A stretch of DNA of 64,000 nt from Azospirillum sp. SYSU D00513 (GTDB taxonomy: Bacteria > Pseudomonadota > Alphaproteobacteria > Azospirillales > Azospirillaceae): the NCBI RefSeq assembly GCF_017356015.1, contig NZ_JAFIQV010000007.1:124001-188000 (forward strand). The letters are read 5' to 3'. This document shows positions 28,597 through 39,133 of the stretch, piece after piece (the first letter of the stretch is position 1; each line of letters begins with the position of its first letter). The notes beneath the pieces were generated by a model. The model saw nothing but the letters and a program-made list of their open reading frames with translations, had not been told where the DNA came from and made no database searches. The position numbers and the translations under genes were made by a program.

Positions 28597-28624
28597 AGTA
28601 TATGACGTTGCGCGCCCTTGTCAA
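28597..28624 (-). promoter_or_regulatory. Sigma70-type promoter of rpsM-rpsK-rpoA, overlapped by an 11-bp palindrome
   Basis: The minus strand reads TTGACA (28619-28624), a 16-nt spacer and TATACT (28597-28602), very near consensus. A perfect inverted repeat with 11-bp arms (AAGGGCGCGCA at 28587-28597 and its complement at 28609-28619, 11-nt gap) spans the spacer and the -10. Confidence 0.85.
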
Positions 28625-28674
28625 CCAGATGTGTCACCGAAACAGTAAACCACAATCCCCTGCCCTCCACCGAA

Positions 28675-28710
28675 GGCCGGGATGCCGGTTCCGCAGCAAC
28701 GATCCCGGCC
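28675..28710 (-). terminator. Hairpin after adk
   Basis: A 9-bp perfect stem (GGCCGGGAT/ATCCCGGCC) with an 18-nt loop begins right at the adk stop. The U-tract is poor, so termination would be weak or rho-assisted. Confidence 0.4.
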
Positions 28711-29358
28711 TCAGCCGGCCAGGACCGCCTCGATCTGGCGGGTGACCTCGTCGATGTCGGCCATGCCGTCCACCGACTTCAGCACGCCGCGGTCCCGGTA
28801 ATAGGGAAGAATCGGCGCGGTCTGCTGATGGTACTGTTCGAGTCGGGTGCTGACCGTCTCGGCCTTGTCGTCGGCGCGGCGCTTGAACTCCGTGGAGCCG
28901 CACGCGTCGCAGACGCCCTGAACCTTCGGCTGCTCGAACCGGTCGTGATAGCCCTTGCCGCACTTGGCGCAGGTGTAGCGGCCGGTGATGCGGTCCACCA
29001 GGATGTCGTCAACGACCTGCATCTCGATCACATGGTCGAGCTTCAGACCCTTTTCCGACAGCATGGTGTCCAGCGCCGTGGCCTGCGCGACCGTGCGCGG
29101 GAAACCGTCGAGGATGAACCCCTTCGACACGTCCGGCTTGGAGATACGCTCGCCGATCATCTCGACCATCAGGCTGTCCGGCATGAGCTTGCCGGCGGCC
29201 ATTATGTCTTTGGCCTGCTGACCGAGAGGCCCGCCTTCGGCGACCAGGGCGCGCAGCATGTCGCCGGTGGAGAGCTGGACCAGGCCGCGGCTCTCTTCCA
29301 GGCGACGGGCCTGCGTGCCCTTGCCGGCGCCCGGAGGCCCGAGCAGTATCAGATTCAT
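28711..29358 (-). CDS. adk: Adenylate kinase with zinc-type LID
   Basis: This 215-residue enzyme interconverts ATP, ADP and AMP. The P-loop is LLGPPGAGKGTQA, followed by STGDMLRA and FILDGFPRTVAQA. The LID carries four Cys (CAKCGKGYH... and VCDACG), so it is the zinc-binding long form. Its ATG shares a base with the secY stop (TAATG), so expression is coupled to SecY in the spc operon. Confidence 0.97.
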   Translation of the reverse strand: MNLILLGPPGAGKGTQARRLEESRGLVQLSTGDMLRALVAEGGPLGQQAKDIMAAGKLMPDSLMVEMIGERISKPDVSKGFILDGFPRTVAQATALDTMLSEKGLKLDHVIEMQVVDDILVDRITGRYTCAKCGKGYHDRFEQPKVQGVCDACGSTEFKRRADDKAETVSTRLEQYHQQTAPILPYYRDRGVLKSVDGMADIDEVTRQIEAVLAG

Positions 29359-30698
29359 TATTTTTTCCCCCGCAGCTTCGCTCTTTTGATCAGCCCCTCA
29401 TACTGGTGCGCCAGCAGATGGGAGTGAATCTGCGCGACCGTGTCCATCGTCACCGTGACCACGATCAGCAGACTCGTGCCGCCAAAATAGAACGGAACGG
29501 AGTGCTGGGAAATCAGGATTTCCGGCAGGAGGCAGACTGCGACCATATAGGCCGACCCGATCACCGTGAGGCGGGTCAGCGTGTAGTCGATGAAGTCGGC
29601 CGTGTTCTTGCCCGGCCGCACGCCCGGCAGGAAGCCGCCGTTCTTGCGGAGGTTGTCCGCCGTCTCGGCCGGGTTGAAGACGATGGCCGTGTAGAAGAAG
29701 CTGAAGAACACGATCATCGCGGCATAGAGCACCATGTAGAGCAAGGTGCCGTGCGCGAGATAGGCGGAGGCCGTGCGCAGCCATTCCGGGCCGCCGTTGC
29801 CGGCGAAGCCGACGGCGGTCAGAGGCAGCAGCAGGAGCGAGGACGCGAAGATCGGCGGGATGACGCCCGCGGTGTTGATCTTCAGCGGCAGATGCGAGGC
29901 CTCGCCGCCGAACACGCGGTTGCCGACCTGGCGCTTGGGATACTGCACCAGAAGCCGGCGCTGCGCGCGCTCCATGAAGACGATGAAGAACACCACGGCC
30001 GCAGCCATCACCAGCAGGAAGATGATGAAGAGCGCGGACAGGGCACCGGTGCGGCCCAACTCCAGCGTGCTCACCAGAGCGCGCGGCAGCTCGGCGACGA
30101 TGCCGGCGAAAATGATCAGCGAGATGCCGTTGCCGATGCCGCGGGCGGTGATCTGTTCGCCCAGCCACATCAGGAACATGGTGCCGCCGACCAGCGTGAT
30201 CACCGTGGCGATGCGGAAGAACATCCCCGGCTCGACGACCGCGGGACCCGAAGCCCCGCTCATGGCCTCCATGCCGATGGCTAGGCCCCAGGCCTGCACC
30301 GTCGCGAGGAGCACCGTGCCGTAGCGGGTGTACTGGTTGAGCTTCTTGCGTCCCGACTCGCCTTCCTTCTTCAAGGTCTCGAGCTGCGGCGACACCGCGG
30401 TCAGCAGCTGAACGATGATGGAGGCCGAGATGTACGGCATGATGTTCAGCGCGAAGATGGTCATGCGGCTGAGCGCGCCACCGGCGAACATGTCGAACAT
30501 GCCCAGGATGCCGCTGCCCTGCTGCTGGAACACCTCGTTCAGGACGCGCGGGTCGATGCCGGGAACCGGGATGTAGGTGCCCAGCCGGAAGATGATCAGC
30601 GCCCCGAGCGTGAACCAGATCCGCTTCTTCAGCTCGGTGGCTTTCGCGAAGGTGCCGAAATTGATATTCGCGGCAAGCTGTTCGGCCGCTGATGCCAT
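29358..30698 (-). CDS. secY: Protein translocase subunit SecY
   Basis: This 446-residue inner-membrane channel subunit has ten hydrophobic segments. Recognisable stretches include FRLGTYIPVPGID, the plug region GALSRMTIFALNIMPYISASII, and the cytosolic loop RAQRRLLVQYPKRQVG. It forms the SecYEG channel with SecE, also encoded in this window. The start MASAAEQ was chosen over a longer frame because GAGG is placed before it and the family N-terminus begins here. Confidence 0.97.
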   Translation of the reverse strand: MASAAEQLAANINFGTFAKATELKKRIWFTLGALIIFRLGTYIPVPGIDPRVLNEVFQQQGSGILGMFDMFAGGALSRMTIFALNIMPYISASIIVQLLTAVSPQLETLKKEGESGRKKLNQYTRYGTVLLATVQAWGLAIGMEAMSGASGPAVVEPGMFFRIATVITLVGGTMFLMWLGEQITARGIGNGISLIIFAGIVAELPRALVSTLELGRTGALSALFIIFLLVMAAAVVFFIVFMERAQRRLLVQYPKRQVGNRVFGGEASHLPLKINTAGVIPPIFASSLLLLPLTAVGFAGNGGPEWLRTASAYLAHGTLLYMVLYAAMIVFFSFFYTAIVFNPAETADNLRKNGGFLPGVRPGKNTADFIDYTLTRLTVIGSAYMVAVCLLPEILISQHSVPFYFGGTSLLIVVTVTMDTVAQIHSHLLAHQYEGLIKRAKLRGKK

Positions 30699-30816
30699 GG
30701 GTCGTATCCTCGCCCCTACGTGCAAACGGGGCGGCACCGCTGACGCGGGCCGCCCCATCGCAATTTCGCTTCGTTTACGCTCCGAAGACGCCCGCCCGCG
30801 AGGACGGGCGTTCCGG

Positions 30817-31302
30817 TCACTCGGCGGCTTCGGCGGCGGCGGGGCCGGTCAGCGTGACGCTGCCACCCGCCTTCTCCACGGCCTCGACCGCCGACTTGGA
30901 CGCACCGGCGACCGTGAAGCTGACCTTGGAGGTGATGGCGCCCTTGCCCAGCAGGCGGACGCCGTCCTTCATGATCTTGCCGCACACGCCGGCGTTCCGC
31001 AGGGCCTCGGCGTCGATCGTCTGACCGGCGTCGAGCTTGCCCGCGTCGATGGCCTTCTGGATCAGGCCCAGATTCACCACCGTGTATTCCTTCGCGAAGA
31101 TGTTGCGGAAACCGCGCTTCGGAAGGCGGCGGTGAAGGGGCATCTGGCCGCCTTCAAAGCCATTGATCGAGACGCCCGTGCGCGAGGTCTGACCCTTCAC
31201 GCCGCGGCCGCCGGTCTTGCCCTTGCCGGAACCGATACCACGGCCGACGCGGGTGCGCTCCTTGCGGGCGCCGGGATTGTCCCGGAGTTCGTTCAGCTTC
31301 AT
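30817..31302 (-). CDS. rplO: 50S ribosomal protein L15
   Basis: The 161-residue L15 has the N-terminal Gly/Arg/Lys-rich stretch [21 protein letters not shown] and the [17 protein letters not shown] motif. It precedes secY in the spc operon with a gap of about 120 nt that includes a short GC hairpin. Confidence 0.97.
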   Translation of the reverse strand: MKLNELRDNPGARKERTRVGRGIGSGKGKTGGRGVKGQTSRTGVSINGFEGGQMPLHRRLPKRGFRNIFAKEYTVVNLGLIQKAIDAGKLDAGQTIDAEALRNAGVCGKIMKDGVRLLGKGAITSKVSFTVAGASKSAVEAVEKAGGSVTLTGPAAAEAAE

Positions 31303-31306
31303 GGCA

Positions 31307-31498
31307 TCAGCCCTCGTTCTCGACGCGGACCAGATGCGCGACCTTGGCAATCATGCCGCGGACCGCCGGGGTGTCCTCCAGCTCGCGCGTCCGGTGCAGC
31401 TTGTTCAGGCCCAGGCCGACCAGCGTGGCGCGCTGGTCCTTCTCGCGCCCGATCGGGCTCCCCACCTGGGTGACGATGACGGTCTTCTTGTCAGCCAT
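31307..31498 (-). CDS. rpmD: 50S ribosomal protein L30
   Basis: The 63-residue L30 ([27 protein letters not shown] compressed, ending RVENEG) is of bacterial length. It sits 2 nt after rpsE and 4 nt before rplO. Confidence 0.96.
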   Translation of the reverse strand: MADKKTVIVTQVGSPIGREKDQRATLVGLGLNKLHRTRELEDTPAVRGMIAKVAHLVRVENEG

Positions 31499-31500
31499 GA

Positions 31501-32076
31501 TCAAGCCTCCTGCGCCCCGGCTGCGGCTTCCCGCTTGCCGAGGATGTCGCTGACGCGGCGGCCGCGGCGGGCGGCCACGCTGCGCGGGCTGACCACCTGA
31601 CCGAGAGCGTCGAAGGTCGCCTTGATCATGTTGTGCGGGTTGGAAGTGCCGATGGACTTCGTCACCACGTCCGCCACGCCAAGGGCTTCGAAGATCGCGC
31701 GCATCGGACCACCGGCGATGATGCCGGTACCGGCCGGAGCGGCCCGCAGAACGACGCGGCCGGCACCGAAGTGGCCGTTCACGTCGTGGTGCAGGGTGCG
31801 GCCCTCGCGGAGCGGAACGCGGATCATGCCGCGCTTCGCCTGATCGGTGGCCTTGCGGATCGCTTCCGGGACCTCACGGGCCTTGCCGGAACCGACGCCG
31901 ACGCGGCCCTTGCCGTCACCGACGACGACCAGGGCGGCGAAGCCGAACCGACGGCCACCCTTGACGACCTTGGCGACGCGGTTGATGCCGACGAGCTTTT
32001 CGATCAGCTCGCTCTCTTCACCCCGCTCGCGGGGCTGACGATCACGGTTGTCCCGGCCGCCTTGTTCACGTGCCAT
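31501..32076 (-). CDS. rpsE: 30S ribosomal protein S5
   Basis: The 191-residue S5 has a charged N-terminal extension ([20 protein letters not shown]), then [20 protein letters not shown] and [20 protein letters not shown]. The positions tied to spectinomycin resistance look wild-type in the VVKGG region. Confidence 0.97.
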   Translation of the reverse strand: MAREQGGRDNRDRQPRERGEESELIEKLVGINRVAKVVKGGRRFGFAALVVVGDGKGRVGVGSGKAREVPEAIRKATDQAKRGMIRVPLREGRTLHHDVNGHFGAGRVVLRAAPAGTGIIAGGPMRAIFEALGVADVVTKSIGTSNPHNMIKATFDALGQVVSPRSVAARRGRRVSDILGKREAAAGAQEA

Positions 32077-32088
32077 ATTCGGACCTCC

Positions 32089-32451
32089 TTAGAACGACAG
32101 CCCGCCCTCGCGGGCGGCGTCGGCCAGGGCTTTCACCCGGCCATGGTAAAGATAGCCGCCGCGGTCGAAGACGACCTCGGAGACGCCGGCAGCCTTGCCG
32201 CGCTCGGCGATCAGGGCGCCGATGCGCTTGGCCGCATCGACGTTGGCGCCGTGCTTCAGCTGCTCGCGCAGATCCTTCTCGAGCGACGAGGCGGACGCGA
32301 GGGTCTTCCCGTTCACGTCGTCGATGAGCTGGGCGTAGATGTGCAGATTGGACCGGAAGACGGAGAGGCGAACGCGCCCGCCGGCCTTCTTGGCAATCTG
32401 GGAGCGGACGCGCTGCTTGCGCCGCTCGTGGAGTTGCTTGGGCTTCAGCAT
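32089..32451 (-). CDS. rplR: 50S ribosomal protein L18
   Basis: The 120-residue L18, a 5S rRNA binder, has [18 protein letters not shown] and the closing [25 protein letters not shown]. Confidence 0.97.
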   Translation of the reverse strand: MLKPKQLHERRKQRVRSQIAKKAGGRVRLSVFRSNLHIYAQLIDDVNGKTLASASSLEKDLREQLKHGANVDAAKRIGALIAERGKAAGVSEVVFDRGGYLYHGRVKALADAAREGGLSF

Positions 32452-32459
32452 GGCGGGCC

Positions 32460-32993
32460 TTACTTCTTCTTGCCTTCCTTGCGGAGGACGGTCTCGGTCT
32501 CGTACTTGATGCCCTTGCCCTTATAGGGCTCGGGCGGCTTCCAACCGCGGATCTCGGCCGCGACCTGGCCGACCTTCTGCTTGTCGAAGCCGGACACCGA
32601 GATCGCGGTGGGCTTGTCGCACTTGATCGCGATGCCTTCCGGGATCGGGTACTTCACGTCGTGGCTGTAGCCGAGCTGCATGACCAGCTCCTTGCCCTGC
32701 ACGGCCGCGCGGTAACCGACGCCGTTGATCTCCAGGTTCACCGTGTAACCGGTGCTGACGCCGGTGATCATGTTCGAGATCAGCGTGCGGGTGGTCGCCC
32801 ACATGTTGCGGGCGCGCTTGCTGTCGTTCCTGGGGGCGACGACCACCTTGCCATCCTCGAGAGTCGCGAGGATGTCATCGATGACCGTCAGGCTGAGCGA
32901 GCCCAGCTTGCCCTTGGCCGAAACCGTCTGGCCGCTGACGTTCACGTCAACGCCCGCCGGGACCGGCACCGGATGCTTGCCAATGCGTGACAT
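32460..32993 (-). CDS. rplF: 50S ribosomal protein L6
   Basis: The 177-residue L6 starts [17 protein letters not shown] and carries [20 protein letters not shown] and the C-terminal [14 protein letters not shown]. The start was chosen at this ATG (GGAGG upstream), not in the longer open frame. Confidence 0.97.
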   Translation of the reverse strand: MSRIGKHPVPVPAGVDVNVSGQTVSAKGKLGSLSLTVIDDILATLEDGKVVVAPRNDSKRARNMWATTRTLISNMITGVSTGYTVNLEINGVGYRAAVQGKELVMQLGYSHDVKYPIPEGIAIKCDKPTAISVSGFDKQKVGQVAAEIRGWKPPEPYKGKGIKYETETVLRKEGKKK

Positions 32994-33003
32994 CGGGGCC
33001 TCC

Positions 33004-33402
33004 TTAGAACACGCGGCAGAGGACTTCGCCGCCAACATTGGCAGCGCGGGCCTCAAGGTCCGACATGACGCCGCGAGGCGTCGACAGGATCGAGATGCCC
33101 AGGCCGTTGTAGACCCGCGGCATGTCCGCGATCTTCGAATAGACACGGCGACCGGGCTTGGACACGCGCGAGATCTGCTTAATGACAGGCTCGCCCTCGT
33201 GATACTTCAGCTCGATCTTGAGGTTGCGCACGCCCGGACGGACCTGCTCCTCGGAATAGCCGCGGATGAAGCCCTCACGCTTGAGGACCTCGAGAACGTT
33301 GGTGCGCAGCTTCGACGCCGGGCTCACAACGACAGACATGCGAGCATGCTGACCGTTGCGAATACGGGTCAGCATATCGCCGAGCGGATCGCTCAAAGAC
33401 AT
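33004..33402 (-). CDS. rpsH: 30S ribosomal protein S8
   Basis: The 132-residue S8 starts [17 protein letters not shown] and has the C-terminal [20 protein letters not shown]. In enterobacteria S8 represses the spc operon; no such leader site is recognised here. Confidence 0.97.
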   Translation of the reverse strand: MSLSDPLGDMLTRIRNGQHARMSVVVSPASKLRTNVLEVLKREGFIRGYSEEQVRPGVRNLKIELKYHEGEPVIKQISRVSKPGRRVYSKIADMPRVYNGLGISILSTPRGVMSDLEARAANVGGEVLCRVF

Positions 33403-33415
33403 TTTCCGACCCTCC

Positions 33416-33721
33416 TTACCAGCTCGACTTCGTCATGCCCGGGATCTGGCCGTTTGAGGCCAGATCACGCAGCGTGACGCGCGAAAGCTTGAACTTGCGA
33501 TAGTAGGCGCGCGGACGGCCCGTCATTTCGCAACGGTTGCGGACACGCACCTTCGAAGAGTTGCGCGGCAGTTCGGCCAGCTTGAGGCGGGCGGCGAACT
33601 GGTCCTCGGGAGAAACGGACGGATCCTTGGCGATCGCCTTCAGGCGGGCGCGCTTGTCGGCGAATTGCTTCGCCATCTTGATGCGCCGCTTGTTCTTCTC
33701 GACGGCACTGGTCTTGGCCAT
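33416..33721 (-). CDS. rpsN: 30S ribosomal protein S14
   Basis: The 101-residue S14 is the long, zinc-free type: [20 protein letters not shown] has a single Cys instead of the C-x2-C pairs of the short form. It lies 13 nt before rpsH. Confidence 0.97.
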   Translation of the reverse strand: MAKTSAVEKNKRRIKMAKQFADKRARLKAIAKDPSVSPEDQFAARLKLAELPRNSSKVRVRNRCEMTGRPRAYYRKFKLSRVTLRDLASNGQIPGMTKSSW

Positions 33722-33736
33722 GGTGGTGCTCCAGCC

Positions 33737-34279
33737 TCAGCTCACGAACGGCATGTCGAAGGCCTTGAGGAGCGCCTTGGCTTCCTTGTCGGTCTTCGCG
33801 GACGTCACGAAAATGATGTCCATGCCGCGGATCTGATCGATCTTGTCGTAATCGATCTCGGGGAAAATGATCTGCTCCTTCACGCCCATGGCATAGTTGC
33901 CACGGCCGTCGAAGCTGTTGCCGGGGATGCCGCGGAAATCGCGGACACGCGGCAGAGCGATCGTGACCAGTCGGTCGAGGAACTCGTACATGCGGTCACG
34001 GCGAAGCGTGACCTTGCACCCGACGGCCATACCCTCACGCAGCTTGAACTGCGCGATCGACTTGCGAGACTTGGTGATCACCGGCTTCTGACCCGTGATC
34101 GCGGCGAGTTCGCCGGCGGCCAGCTGGATCTTCTTGGAGTCGGCGACAGCCTCGCCGACACCCATGTTGATCACGATCTTCTCGAGGCGCGGAACTTCCA
34201 GGTCGTTCTTGTAGCCGAATTCCGACTTCAGAGCGGCGCGGATCTTCGCGTCGTAGACTTCTTTCAAACGAGCAGCCAT
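33737..34279 (-). CDS. rplE: 50S ribosomal protein L5
   Basis: The 180-residue L5 has [16 protein letters not shown] and the C-terminal [20 protein letters not shown]. The start MAARLKE follows GAGGGTGG and gives the family length; an overlapping GTG at 34291 would add four residues. Confidence 0.97.
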   Translation of the reverse strand: MAARLKEVYDAKIRAALKSEFGYKNDLEVPRLEKIVINMGVGEAVADSKKIQLAAGELAAITGQKPVITKSRKSIAQFKLREGMAVGCKVTLRRDRMYEFLDRLVTIALPRVRDFRGIPGNSFDGRGNYAMGVKEQIIFPEIDYDKIDQIRGMDIIFVTSAKTDKEAKALLKAFDMPFVS

Positions 34280-34287
34280 GTCCACCC

Positions 34288-34605
34288 TCACCGGTCGATG
34301 ACTTCGCCGGACCGCTTCGAGACGCGGACCTTGCGGCCGTCCTCGAGGGTCTTGAACCCAACACGGGTCGGCTTGTTGTCTGTGGGGTCGACATGCGCGA
34401 CGTTGGAGACGTGAATCGGCGCCTCCTTCTCGACGATGCCGCCCTGCGAGGTGGCGGTGGGGCGCTGGTGACGCTTGACGACGTTCACGCCCTGGACAAC
34501 CACGCGGTTCTCGCTGGGGAGAACGCGAACGACCTCGCCGGTCTTGCCCTTGTCCTTACCGGTCAGGACGACGACCTTGTCCTTGGTCTTGATCTTCGCG
34601 GCCAT
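34288..34605 (-). CDS. rplX: 50S ribosomal protein L24
   Basis: The 105-residue L24 has the KOW motif ([19 protein letters not shown]) and [15 protein letters not shown]. The ATG overlaps the rplN stop (TGATG). Confidence 0.97.
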   Translation of the reverse strand: MAAKIKTKDKVVVLTGKDKGKTGEVVRVLPSENRVVVQGVNVVKRHQRPTATSQGGIVEKEAPIHVSNVAHVDPTDNKPTRVGFKTLEDGRKVRVSKRSGEVIDR

Positions 34606-34973
34606 CACAGCACCTCCGGCGCCAGCGAGATGATCTTCATGAACTTCTTGCCGCGAAGTTCGCGAGTGACCGGCCCGAAGATACGGGTGCCGATCGGCTC
34701 GCCCTGCTTGTTGATCAGGACAGCCGCGTTCCGGTCGAACCGGATCGCGGAGCCGTCGTCGCGGCGCAGTTCCTTCGCAGTGCGGACGATGACGGCGCGA
34801 TGGACGTCACCCTTCTTTACGCGACCACGCGGAATGGCCTCCTTGACCGAGACGACGATCACGTCGCCAACGGTCGCAACCTTCCGCTTGGACCCGCCCA
34901 GCACCTTGATGCACTGCACCCGGCGCGCCCCGCTATTGTCGGCGACTTCCAGGTTGGTTTGCATCTGGATCAT
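34605..34973 (-). CDS. rplN: 50S ribosomal protein L14
   Basis: The 122-residue L14 begins [20 protein letters not shown] and contains [20 protein letters not shown]. It is the usual first gene of the spc group but is here in the same run as rpsQ. Confidence 0.97.
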   Translation of the reverse strand: MIQMQTNLEVADNSGARRVQCIKVLGGSKRKVATVGDVIVVSVKEAIPRGRVKKGDVHRAVIVRTAKELRRDDGSAIRFDRNAAVLINKQGEPIGTRIFGPVTRELRGKKFMKIISLAPEVL

Positions 34974-34992
34974 GGATTGAGACCTTTCGTTA

Positions 34993-35247
34993 TCACGCGG
35001 CGCCGCTAACGGCGGCGGACTCGATCACGACTTCCCAGCGCTTGCGCTTGGAGATCGGACGGCATTCGACGATCGAAACGACGTCACCCGTCTTGAAGCG
35101 GTTGGCTTCGTCGTGGGCGGCGTACTTCTTCGACTGCCGGATGAACTTCTTGTACACGGGATGCATCACGCGGCGCTCGACGAGGACGATAATCGTCTTA
35201 TCGCCCTTGTCGCTGACCACCGTGCCTTGCAGAACGCGGCGAGGCAT
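34993..35247 (-). CDS. rpsQ: 30S ribosomal protein S17
   Basis: The 84-residue S17 has [18 protein letters not shown] and [22 protein letters not shown], and contacts helices of the 16S 5' domain. Confidence 0.97.
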   Translation of the reverse strand: MPRRVLQGTVVSDKGDKTIIVLVERRVMHPVYKKFIRQSKKYAAHDEANRFKTGDVVSIVECRPISKRKRWEVVIESAAVSGAA

Positions 35248-35257
35248 AGTGCTCTCC

Positions 35258-35464
35258 TTACTTGCCGGCTTCGGTCGAGCGCGAACGCTCGCCGAGGATC
35301 GTCTTGATGCGGGCGATGTCGCGACGCACCGTGTTCACCCGCGCCGTGTTCTCCAGCTGGCCGGAAGCACGCTGGAAACGCAGGTTGAACTGCTCCTTCT
35401 TGAGCTGGAGGAGCTGATCGTTCAGCTCGTCCACGCTCTGGGTACGAATGTCTACGGCCTTCAT
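35258..35464 (-). CDS. rpmC: 50S ribosomal protein L29
   Basis: The 68-residue L29 is a two-helix protein near the exit tunnel ([19 protein letters not shown], then [15 protein letters not shown]). Its ATG overlaps the rplP stop (ATGA). Confidence 0.96.
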   Translation of the reverse strand: MKAVDIRTQSVDELNDQLLQLKKEQFNLRFQRASGQLENTARVNTVRRDIARIKTILGERSRSTEAGK

Positions 35465-35886
35465 GCCGCCACCTCCTCGCCAAGCCGGGTCACGAACTTG
35501 GTCTTGATCGGCAGCTTGGCAGCCGCCAGTTCGAACGCACGCTTCGCCAGGTCGTAGGGGACGCCATCCAGCTCGAACAGGATGCGGCCCGGGTGGACGC
35601 GCGCTGCCCAGTATTCCGGCGAACCCTTACCGGAGCCCATGCGGACTTCGGCGGGCTTGGTGGAGACCGGCAGATCCGGGAAAACGCGGATCCACACACG
35701 GCCCTGACGCTTCATGTGGCGGGTGATCGTACGGCGGGCCGCTTCGATCTGACGCGCCGTGATCCGCTCCGGCTCCAGGGCCTTCAGGCCGAAGGCGCCG
35801 AAGTTCAGCTCGGTGCCGCCCTTGGCGTTGCCGTGGATCCGGCCCTTGTGGGCCTTGCGGTACTTGGTACGTTTCGGAGAAAGCAT
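35461..35886 (-). CDS. rplP: 50S ribosomal protein L16
   Basis: The 141-residue L16 starts [19 protein letters not shown], has [21 protein letters not shown] and carries the Arg in RMGSGKG that is hydroxylated in E. coli. Confidence 0.97.
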   Translation of the reverse strand: MLSPKRTKYRKAHKGRIHGNAKGGTELNFGAFGLKALEPERITARQIEAARRTITRHMKRQGRVWIRVFPDLPVSTKPAEVRMGSGKGSPEYWAARVHPGRILFELDGVPYDLAKRAFELAAAKLPIKTKFVTRLGEEVAA

Positions 35887-35897
35887 CGCTCGTTACC

Positions 35898-36659
35898 TCA
35901 CTCGCCGCGCGGGCCGCGGTCGCGACGGTCACGACGGTCACCGCGGTCATCGCGGTCCCGGCGATCCCGGCGCGGCTCGCCGTCGGTCGCAACTGCCTCG
36001 GAGCCCATGCGCTTGTCCTGGGCCATCGGATCGTGGGCCATCACCTCGCCCTTGAACACCCACACCTTGACGCCGCAGGTGCCGTAGGTGGTCTTCGCGG
36101 TGGCGACGCCATAGTCGATGTCGGCGCGAAGGGTGTGCAGGGGAACGCGGCCCTCGCGGTACCACTCCATGCGGGCGATCTCGGCGCCGCCGAGACGGCC
36201 GGAGCAGTTGATCCGGATGCCCTGGGCGCCCAGACGCATCGCGGACTGCACGGCGCGCTTCATGGCGCGGCGGAAGGCCACGCGGCGCTCCAGCTGGCTG
36301 GCGATGTTCTCGGCGATCAGACGCGCGTCGATTTCCGGCTTGCGGATCTCGACGATGTTGAGGCTCACGTCTGCGCCGGTCATCTTGCCCAGCTCGAGAC
36401 GCAGCTTCTCGATGTCCGCGCCCTTCTTGCCGATCACCACGCCCGGACGGGCCGAGTGAATGGTGACGCGGGCCTTCTTGGCCGGACGCTCGATGACCAC
36501 GCGGGACACGCCGGCCTGCTGCAGGCGGCCCTGGAGAAAGCCGCGCAGCTTAAGGTCCTGGTGCAGCATCGTCGCGTATTCGCGCTTGGCGAACCAGCGG
36601 CTGTCCCAGGTCCGATTGATGCCGAGGCGCAGCCCGATCGGATTGATTTTCTGACCCAT
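35898..36659 (-). CDS. rpsC: 30S ribosomal protein S3 with Arg/Asp-rich tail
   Basis: The 253-residue S3 begins [20 protein letters not shown] and has the KH motif [14 protein letters not shown]. After the conserved core ends near [11 protein letters not shown] there is a tail of alternating Arg/Asp ([20 protein letters not shown]), longer than in E. coli (233 residues). The tail is probably solvent-exposed near the mRNA entry. Confidence 0.96.
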   Translation of the reverse strand: MGQKINPIGLRLGINRTWDSRWFAKREYATMLHQDLKLRGFLQGRLQQAGVSRVVIERPAKKARVTIHSARPGVVIGKKGADIEKLRLELGKMTGADVSLNIVEIRKPEIDARLIAENIASQLERRVAFRRAMKRAVQSAMRLGAQGIRINCSGRLGGAEIARMEWYREGRVPLHTLRADIDYGVATAKTTYGTCGVKVWVFKGEVMAHDPMAQDKRMGSEAVATDGEPRRDRRDRDDRGDRRDRRDRGPRGE

Positions 36660-36660
36660 C

Positions 36661-37056
36661 TTACTCGGCCCCTTCGGCGGCGGCTTCCTCGCGCTCACGC
36701 ACGATGATCGTCAGGTTGCTGAACGGCTTCTCGATCCGGGCGCCGCGGCCGCGGGCACGGGCGTGGAAGCGCTTCATCACCAGCGCGCGGCCGACCGTCG
36801 CCGAGGAGACGTACAGGCGGTCGACGTCGAGCTGGTGGTTGTTCTCCGCGTTGGCGATCGCGGCCTGCAGAACCTTCTTCACCTCGACCGCGATGCGGCG
36901 CTTGGAGAAGGTCAGCTCGGCCACGGCGCGGCTGGCGTCCATGTTGCGGATCAGCTGGGCGACGAGGTTGAGCTTGCGCGGGCTGGTCCGGATCATCGGA
37001 GCCGAGGCCAGGGCCTCGTTCTCGGCGATGCGGCTGGGGTTTGCAGACTTGCCCAT
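36661..37056 (-). CDS. rplV: 50S ribosomal protein L22
   Basis: The 131-residue L22 lines the exit tunnel: [14 protein letters not shown], then the beta-hairpin with [19 protein letters not shown]. The erythromycin-linked hairpin looks undeleted. Confidence 0.97.
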   Translation of the reverse strand: MGKSANPSRIAENEALASAPMIRTSPRKLNLVAQLIRNMDASRAVAELTFSKRRIAVEVKKVLQAAIANAENNHQLDVDRLYVSSATVGRALVMKRFHARARGRGARIEKPFSNLTIIVREREEAAAEGAE

Positions 37057-37058
37057 AC

Positions 37059-37337
37059 TTACTTCCTCTTCGCCTTCTTGTCCGCCGCGTGGCCGTAGAA
37101 GGTACGGGTCGGAGCGAACTCACCGAACTTGTGACCGATCATGTTCTCGGTCACCAGAACCGGCAGGAACTTATGGCCATTGTAGACGCCGAACGTGAGA
37201 CCCACGAACTGCGGCAGGATGGTCGAACGGCGCGACCAGATCTTGATGATCTCGTTGCGGCCGGAAGCCCGGGCCTTGTCGGCCTTCTTCAGCATAAAGC
37301 CGTCGACGAACGGGCCCTTCCAAACGGAGCGTGCCAC
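37059..37337 (-). CDS. rpsS: 30S ribosomal protein S19
   Basis: The 92-residue S19 has [17 protein letters not shown] and [20 protein letters not shown]. It lies 12 nt after rplB and 2 nt before rplV. Confidence 0.97.
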   Translation of the reverse strand: MARSVWKGPFVDGFMLKKADKARASGRNEIIKIWSRRSTILPQFVGLTFGVYNGHKFLPVLVTENMIGHKFGEFAPTRTFYGHAADKKAKRK

Positions 37338-37349
37338 GGTCCGACCTCC

Positions 37350-38177
37350 TTACTTCGAATGACGGCGGCGCAGGATCATGCCGTCCGTCTTCTTGTTGCT
37401 ACGCGTCTTCTTGCCCTTGGTCGGCTTGCCCCACGGCGTGACCGGATGACGGCCGCCCGAGGTGCGACCCTCACCACCACCATGCGGGTGGTCGATCGGG
37501 TTCATGGCGACGCCACGGACCGACGGGCGCTGGCCGAGCCAGCGGTTGCGGCCGGCCTTGCCCAGATTGGTGTTCATCTGGTCCGGGTTCGACACGGCAC
37601 CCAGGGTGGCCATGCAGTCGCCGCGCACCACGCGAAGCTCGCCCGAGGGGAGCTTCAGCTGGGCGTAGCCGCCGTCGCGGCCGACCAGCTGCAGGTAGGT
37701 GCCTGCCGAACGGGCCATCTGGCCGCCCTTGCCGGGCTTCAGCTCGACGTTGTGCACGACGGAGCCGACCGGGATGCTGCGAAGCGGCATGGCGTTGCCG
37801 GGCTTCACGTCGACGCGGTCGCCGGAGATCACCGTGTCGCCGGCCTTCAGGCGCTGCGGGGCCAGGATGTAGGACAGCGTGCCGTCCTCATACCGGATGA
37901 GCGCGATGAAGGCGGTGCGGTTCGGATCGTACTCGATCCGCTCCACCGTCGCCGGCACGTCGAACTTGCGACGCTTGAAGTCCACCAGGCGGTAGACGCG
38001 CTTGTGACCGCCACCCATCCGGCGCGCGGTGATGCGGCCGGTGTTGTTGCGGCCACCGGACTTGGTCAGGCCCTCGGTGAGGGTCTTGACCGGCTTGCCC
38101 TTCCAAAGCTCCGAGCGGTCGACGATGACCAGCTGGCGGAGCGACGGAGTAATCGGGCGGTATTGCTTCAATGCCAT
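37350..38177 (-). CDS. rplB: 50S ribosomal protein L2
   Basis: The 275-residue L2 helps form the peptidyl-transferase region. It has [20 protein letters not shown] and the C-terminal [20 protein letters not shown], which carries the conserved His. Confidence 0.97.
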   Translation of the reverse strand: MALKQYRPITPSLRQLVIVDRSELWKGKPVKTLTEGLTKSGGRNNTGRITARRMGGGHKRVYRLVDFKRRKFDVPATVERIEYDPNRTAFIALIRYEDGTLSYILAPQRLKAGDTVISGDRVDVKPGNAMPLRSIPVGSVVHNVELKPGKGGQMARSAGTYLQLVGRDGGYAQLKLPSGELRVVRGDCMATLGAVSNPDQMNTNLGKAGRNRWLGQRPSVRGVAMNPIDHPHGGGEGRTSGGRHPVTPWGKPTKGKKTRSNKKTDGMILRRRHSK

Positions 38178-38193
38178 CGGATCACACTCCCGC

Positions 38194-38511
38194 TCAGATA
38201 CCCGTGGTCACGTCGATCTTGTTCCCCTCGGCGAGGGTCACGACGGCCTTCTTGACGTCCGAGCGACGGCCGATGGTGCCACGAAAACGCTTTTCCTTGC
38301 CCTTGGCAATCAGCGTGTTCACGGCGGTCACCTTCACATTGAACAGACCCTCGACCGCGGCCTTGATCTCCGGCTTGGACGCCGAGAGGGGCACGCGGAA
38401 GGTGACCTGGTTGTGCTCCGAGACCATCGTCGACTTCTCGGTGATCACCGGAGCCAGGATCAGGTCGTACATCCGCTCCCGGCTCACCGCAGGTTTCGAC
38501 TGCTTGCTCAT
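38194..38511 (-). CDS. rplW: 50S ribosomal protein L23
   Basis: The 105-residue L23 is the trigger factor and SRP docking protein at the tunnel exit ([34 protein letters not shown]). Its ATG overlaps the rplD stop. Confidence 0.97.
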   Translation of the reverse strand: MSKQSKPAVSRERMYDLILAPVITEKSTMVSEHNQVTFRVPLSASKPEIKAAVEGLFNVKVTAVNTLIAKGKEKRFRGTIGRRSDVKKAVVTLAEGNKIDVTTGI

Positions 38512-39128
38512 TTCAGGCGAGCCTCCAGTTGCTCAACCGCGTTGCGGGTCAGGACCAGCGTGTCGCGGCGGAGAATGTCATAGACGTTGGCGCCCTGCTC
38601 CGGCAGCACGTCGATCAGCGGGATGTTGCGCGAGGCCCGGGCGAAGTTCTCGTCCAGGTTCGAGCCGTCGATGATCAGCGCGGAGGTCAGGCCGAGCGTG
38701 GCGAAACGAGCCGCCAGCTCCTTGGTCTTGTGGCTGTCGGCCGTCGCCAGATCGACCACGATCAGCTTGCCGTCGGCGAGCTTGGTCGACAGGGCGGTCT
38801 TCAGGGCCAGCTTGCGGACCTTCTTGGTCAGGTCATGCTCGTGCGAGCGGACGACCGGGCCGAAGATGGTGGCACCGCCGCGGAACTGCGGCGAGCGGGT
38901 CGAACCCTGACGGGCACGGCCGGTGCCCTTCTGACGGTACGGCTTCTTCGTCGTACCCTGGATGTCGCTGATGCCCTTGGTCTTGTGGTTGCCGGAGCGG
39001 CGCTTGGCCAGCTGCCAGTTCACCATCCGGGCCAGCAGGTCGGTGCGCGCGGGCAGACCGAAGACCTCTTCGGCGAGATCGATCTCACCGACGGCTTCGT
39101 TGTTGAAGTTCTTGATCGTCGCCTTCAT
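38508..39128 (-). CDS. rplD: 50S ribosomal protein L4
   Basis: The 206-residue L4 has the tunnel loop [24 protein letters not shown] (in pieces) and [20 protein letters not shown]. The ATG 8 nt after GGAG was preferred to a GTG overlapping rplC. In E. coli L4 represses the S10 operon. Confidence 0.97.
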   Translation of the reverse strand: MKATIKNFNNEAVGEIDLAEEVFGLPARTDLLARMVNWQLAKRRSGNHKTKGISDIQGTTKKPYRQKGTGRARQGSTRSPQFRGGATIFGPVVRSHEHDLTKKVRKLALKTALSTKLADGKLIVVDLATADSHKTKELAARFATLGLTSALIIDGSNLDENFARASRNIPLIDVLPEQGANVYDILRRDTLVLTRNAVEQLEARLK

Positions 39129-39133
39129 CGCGC

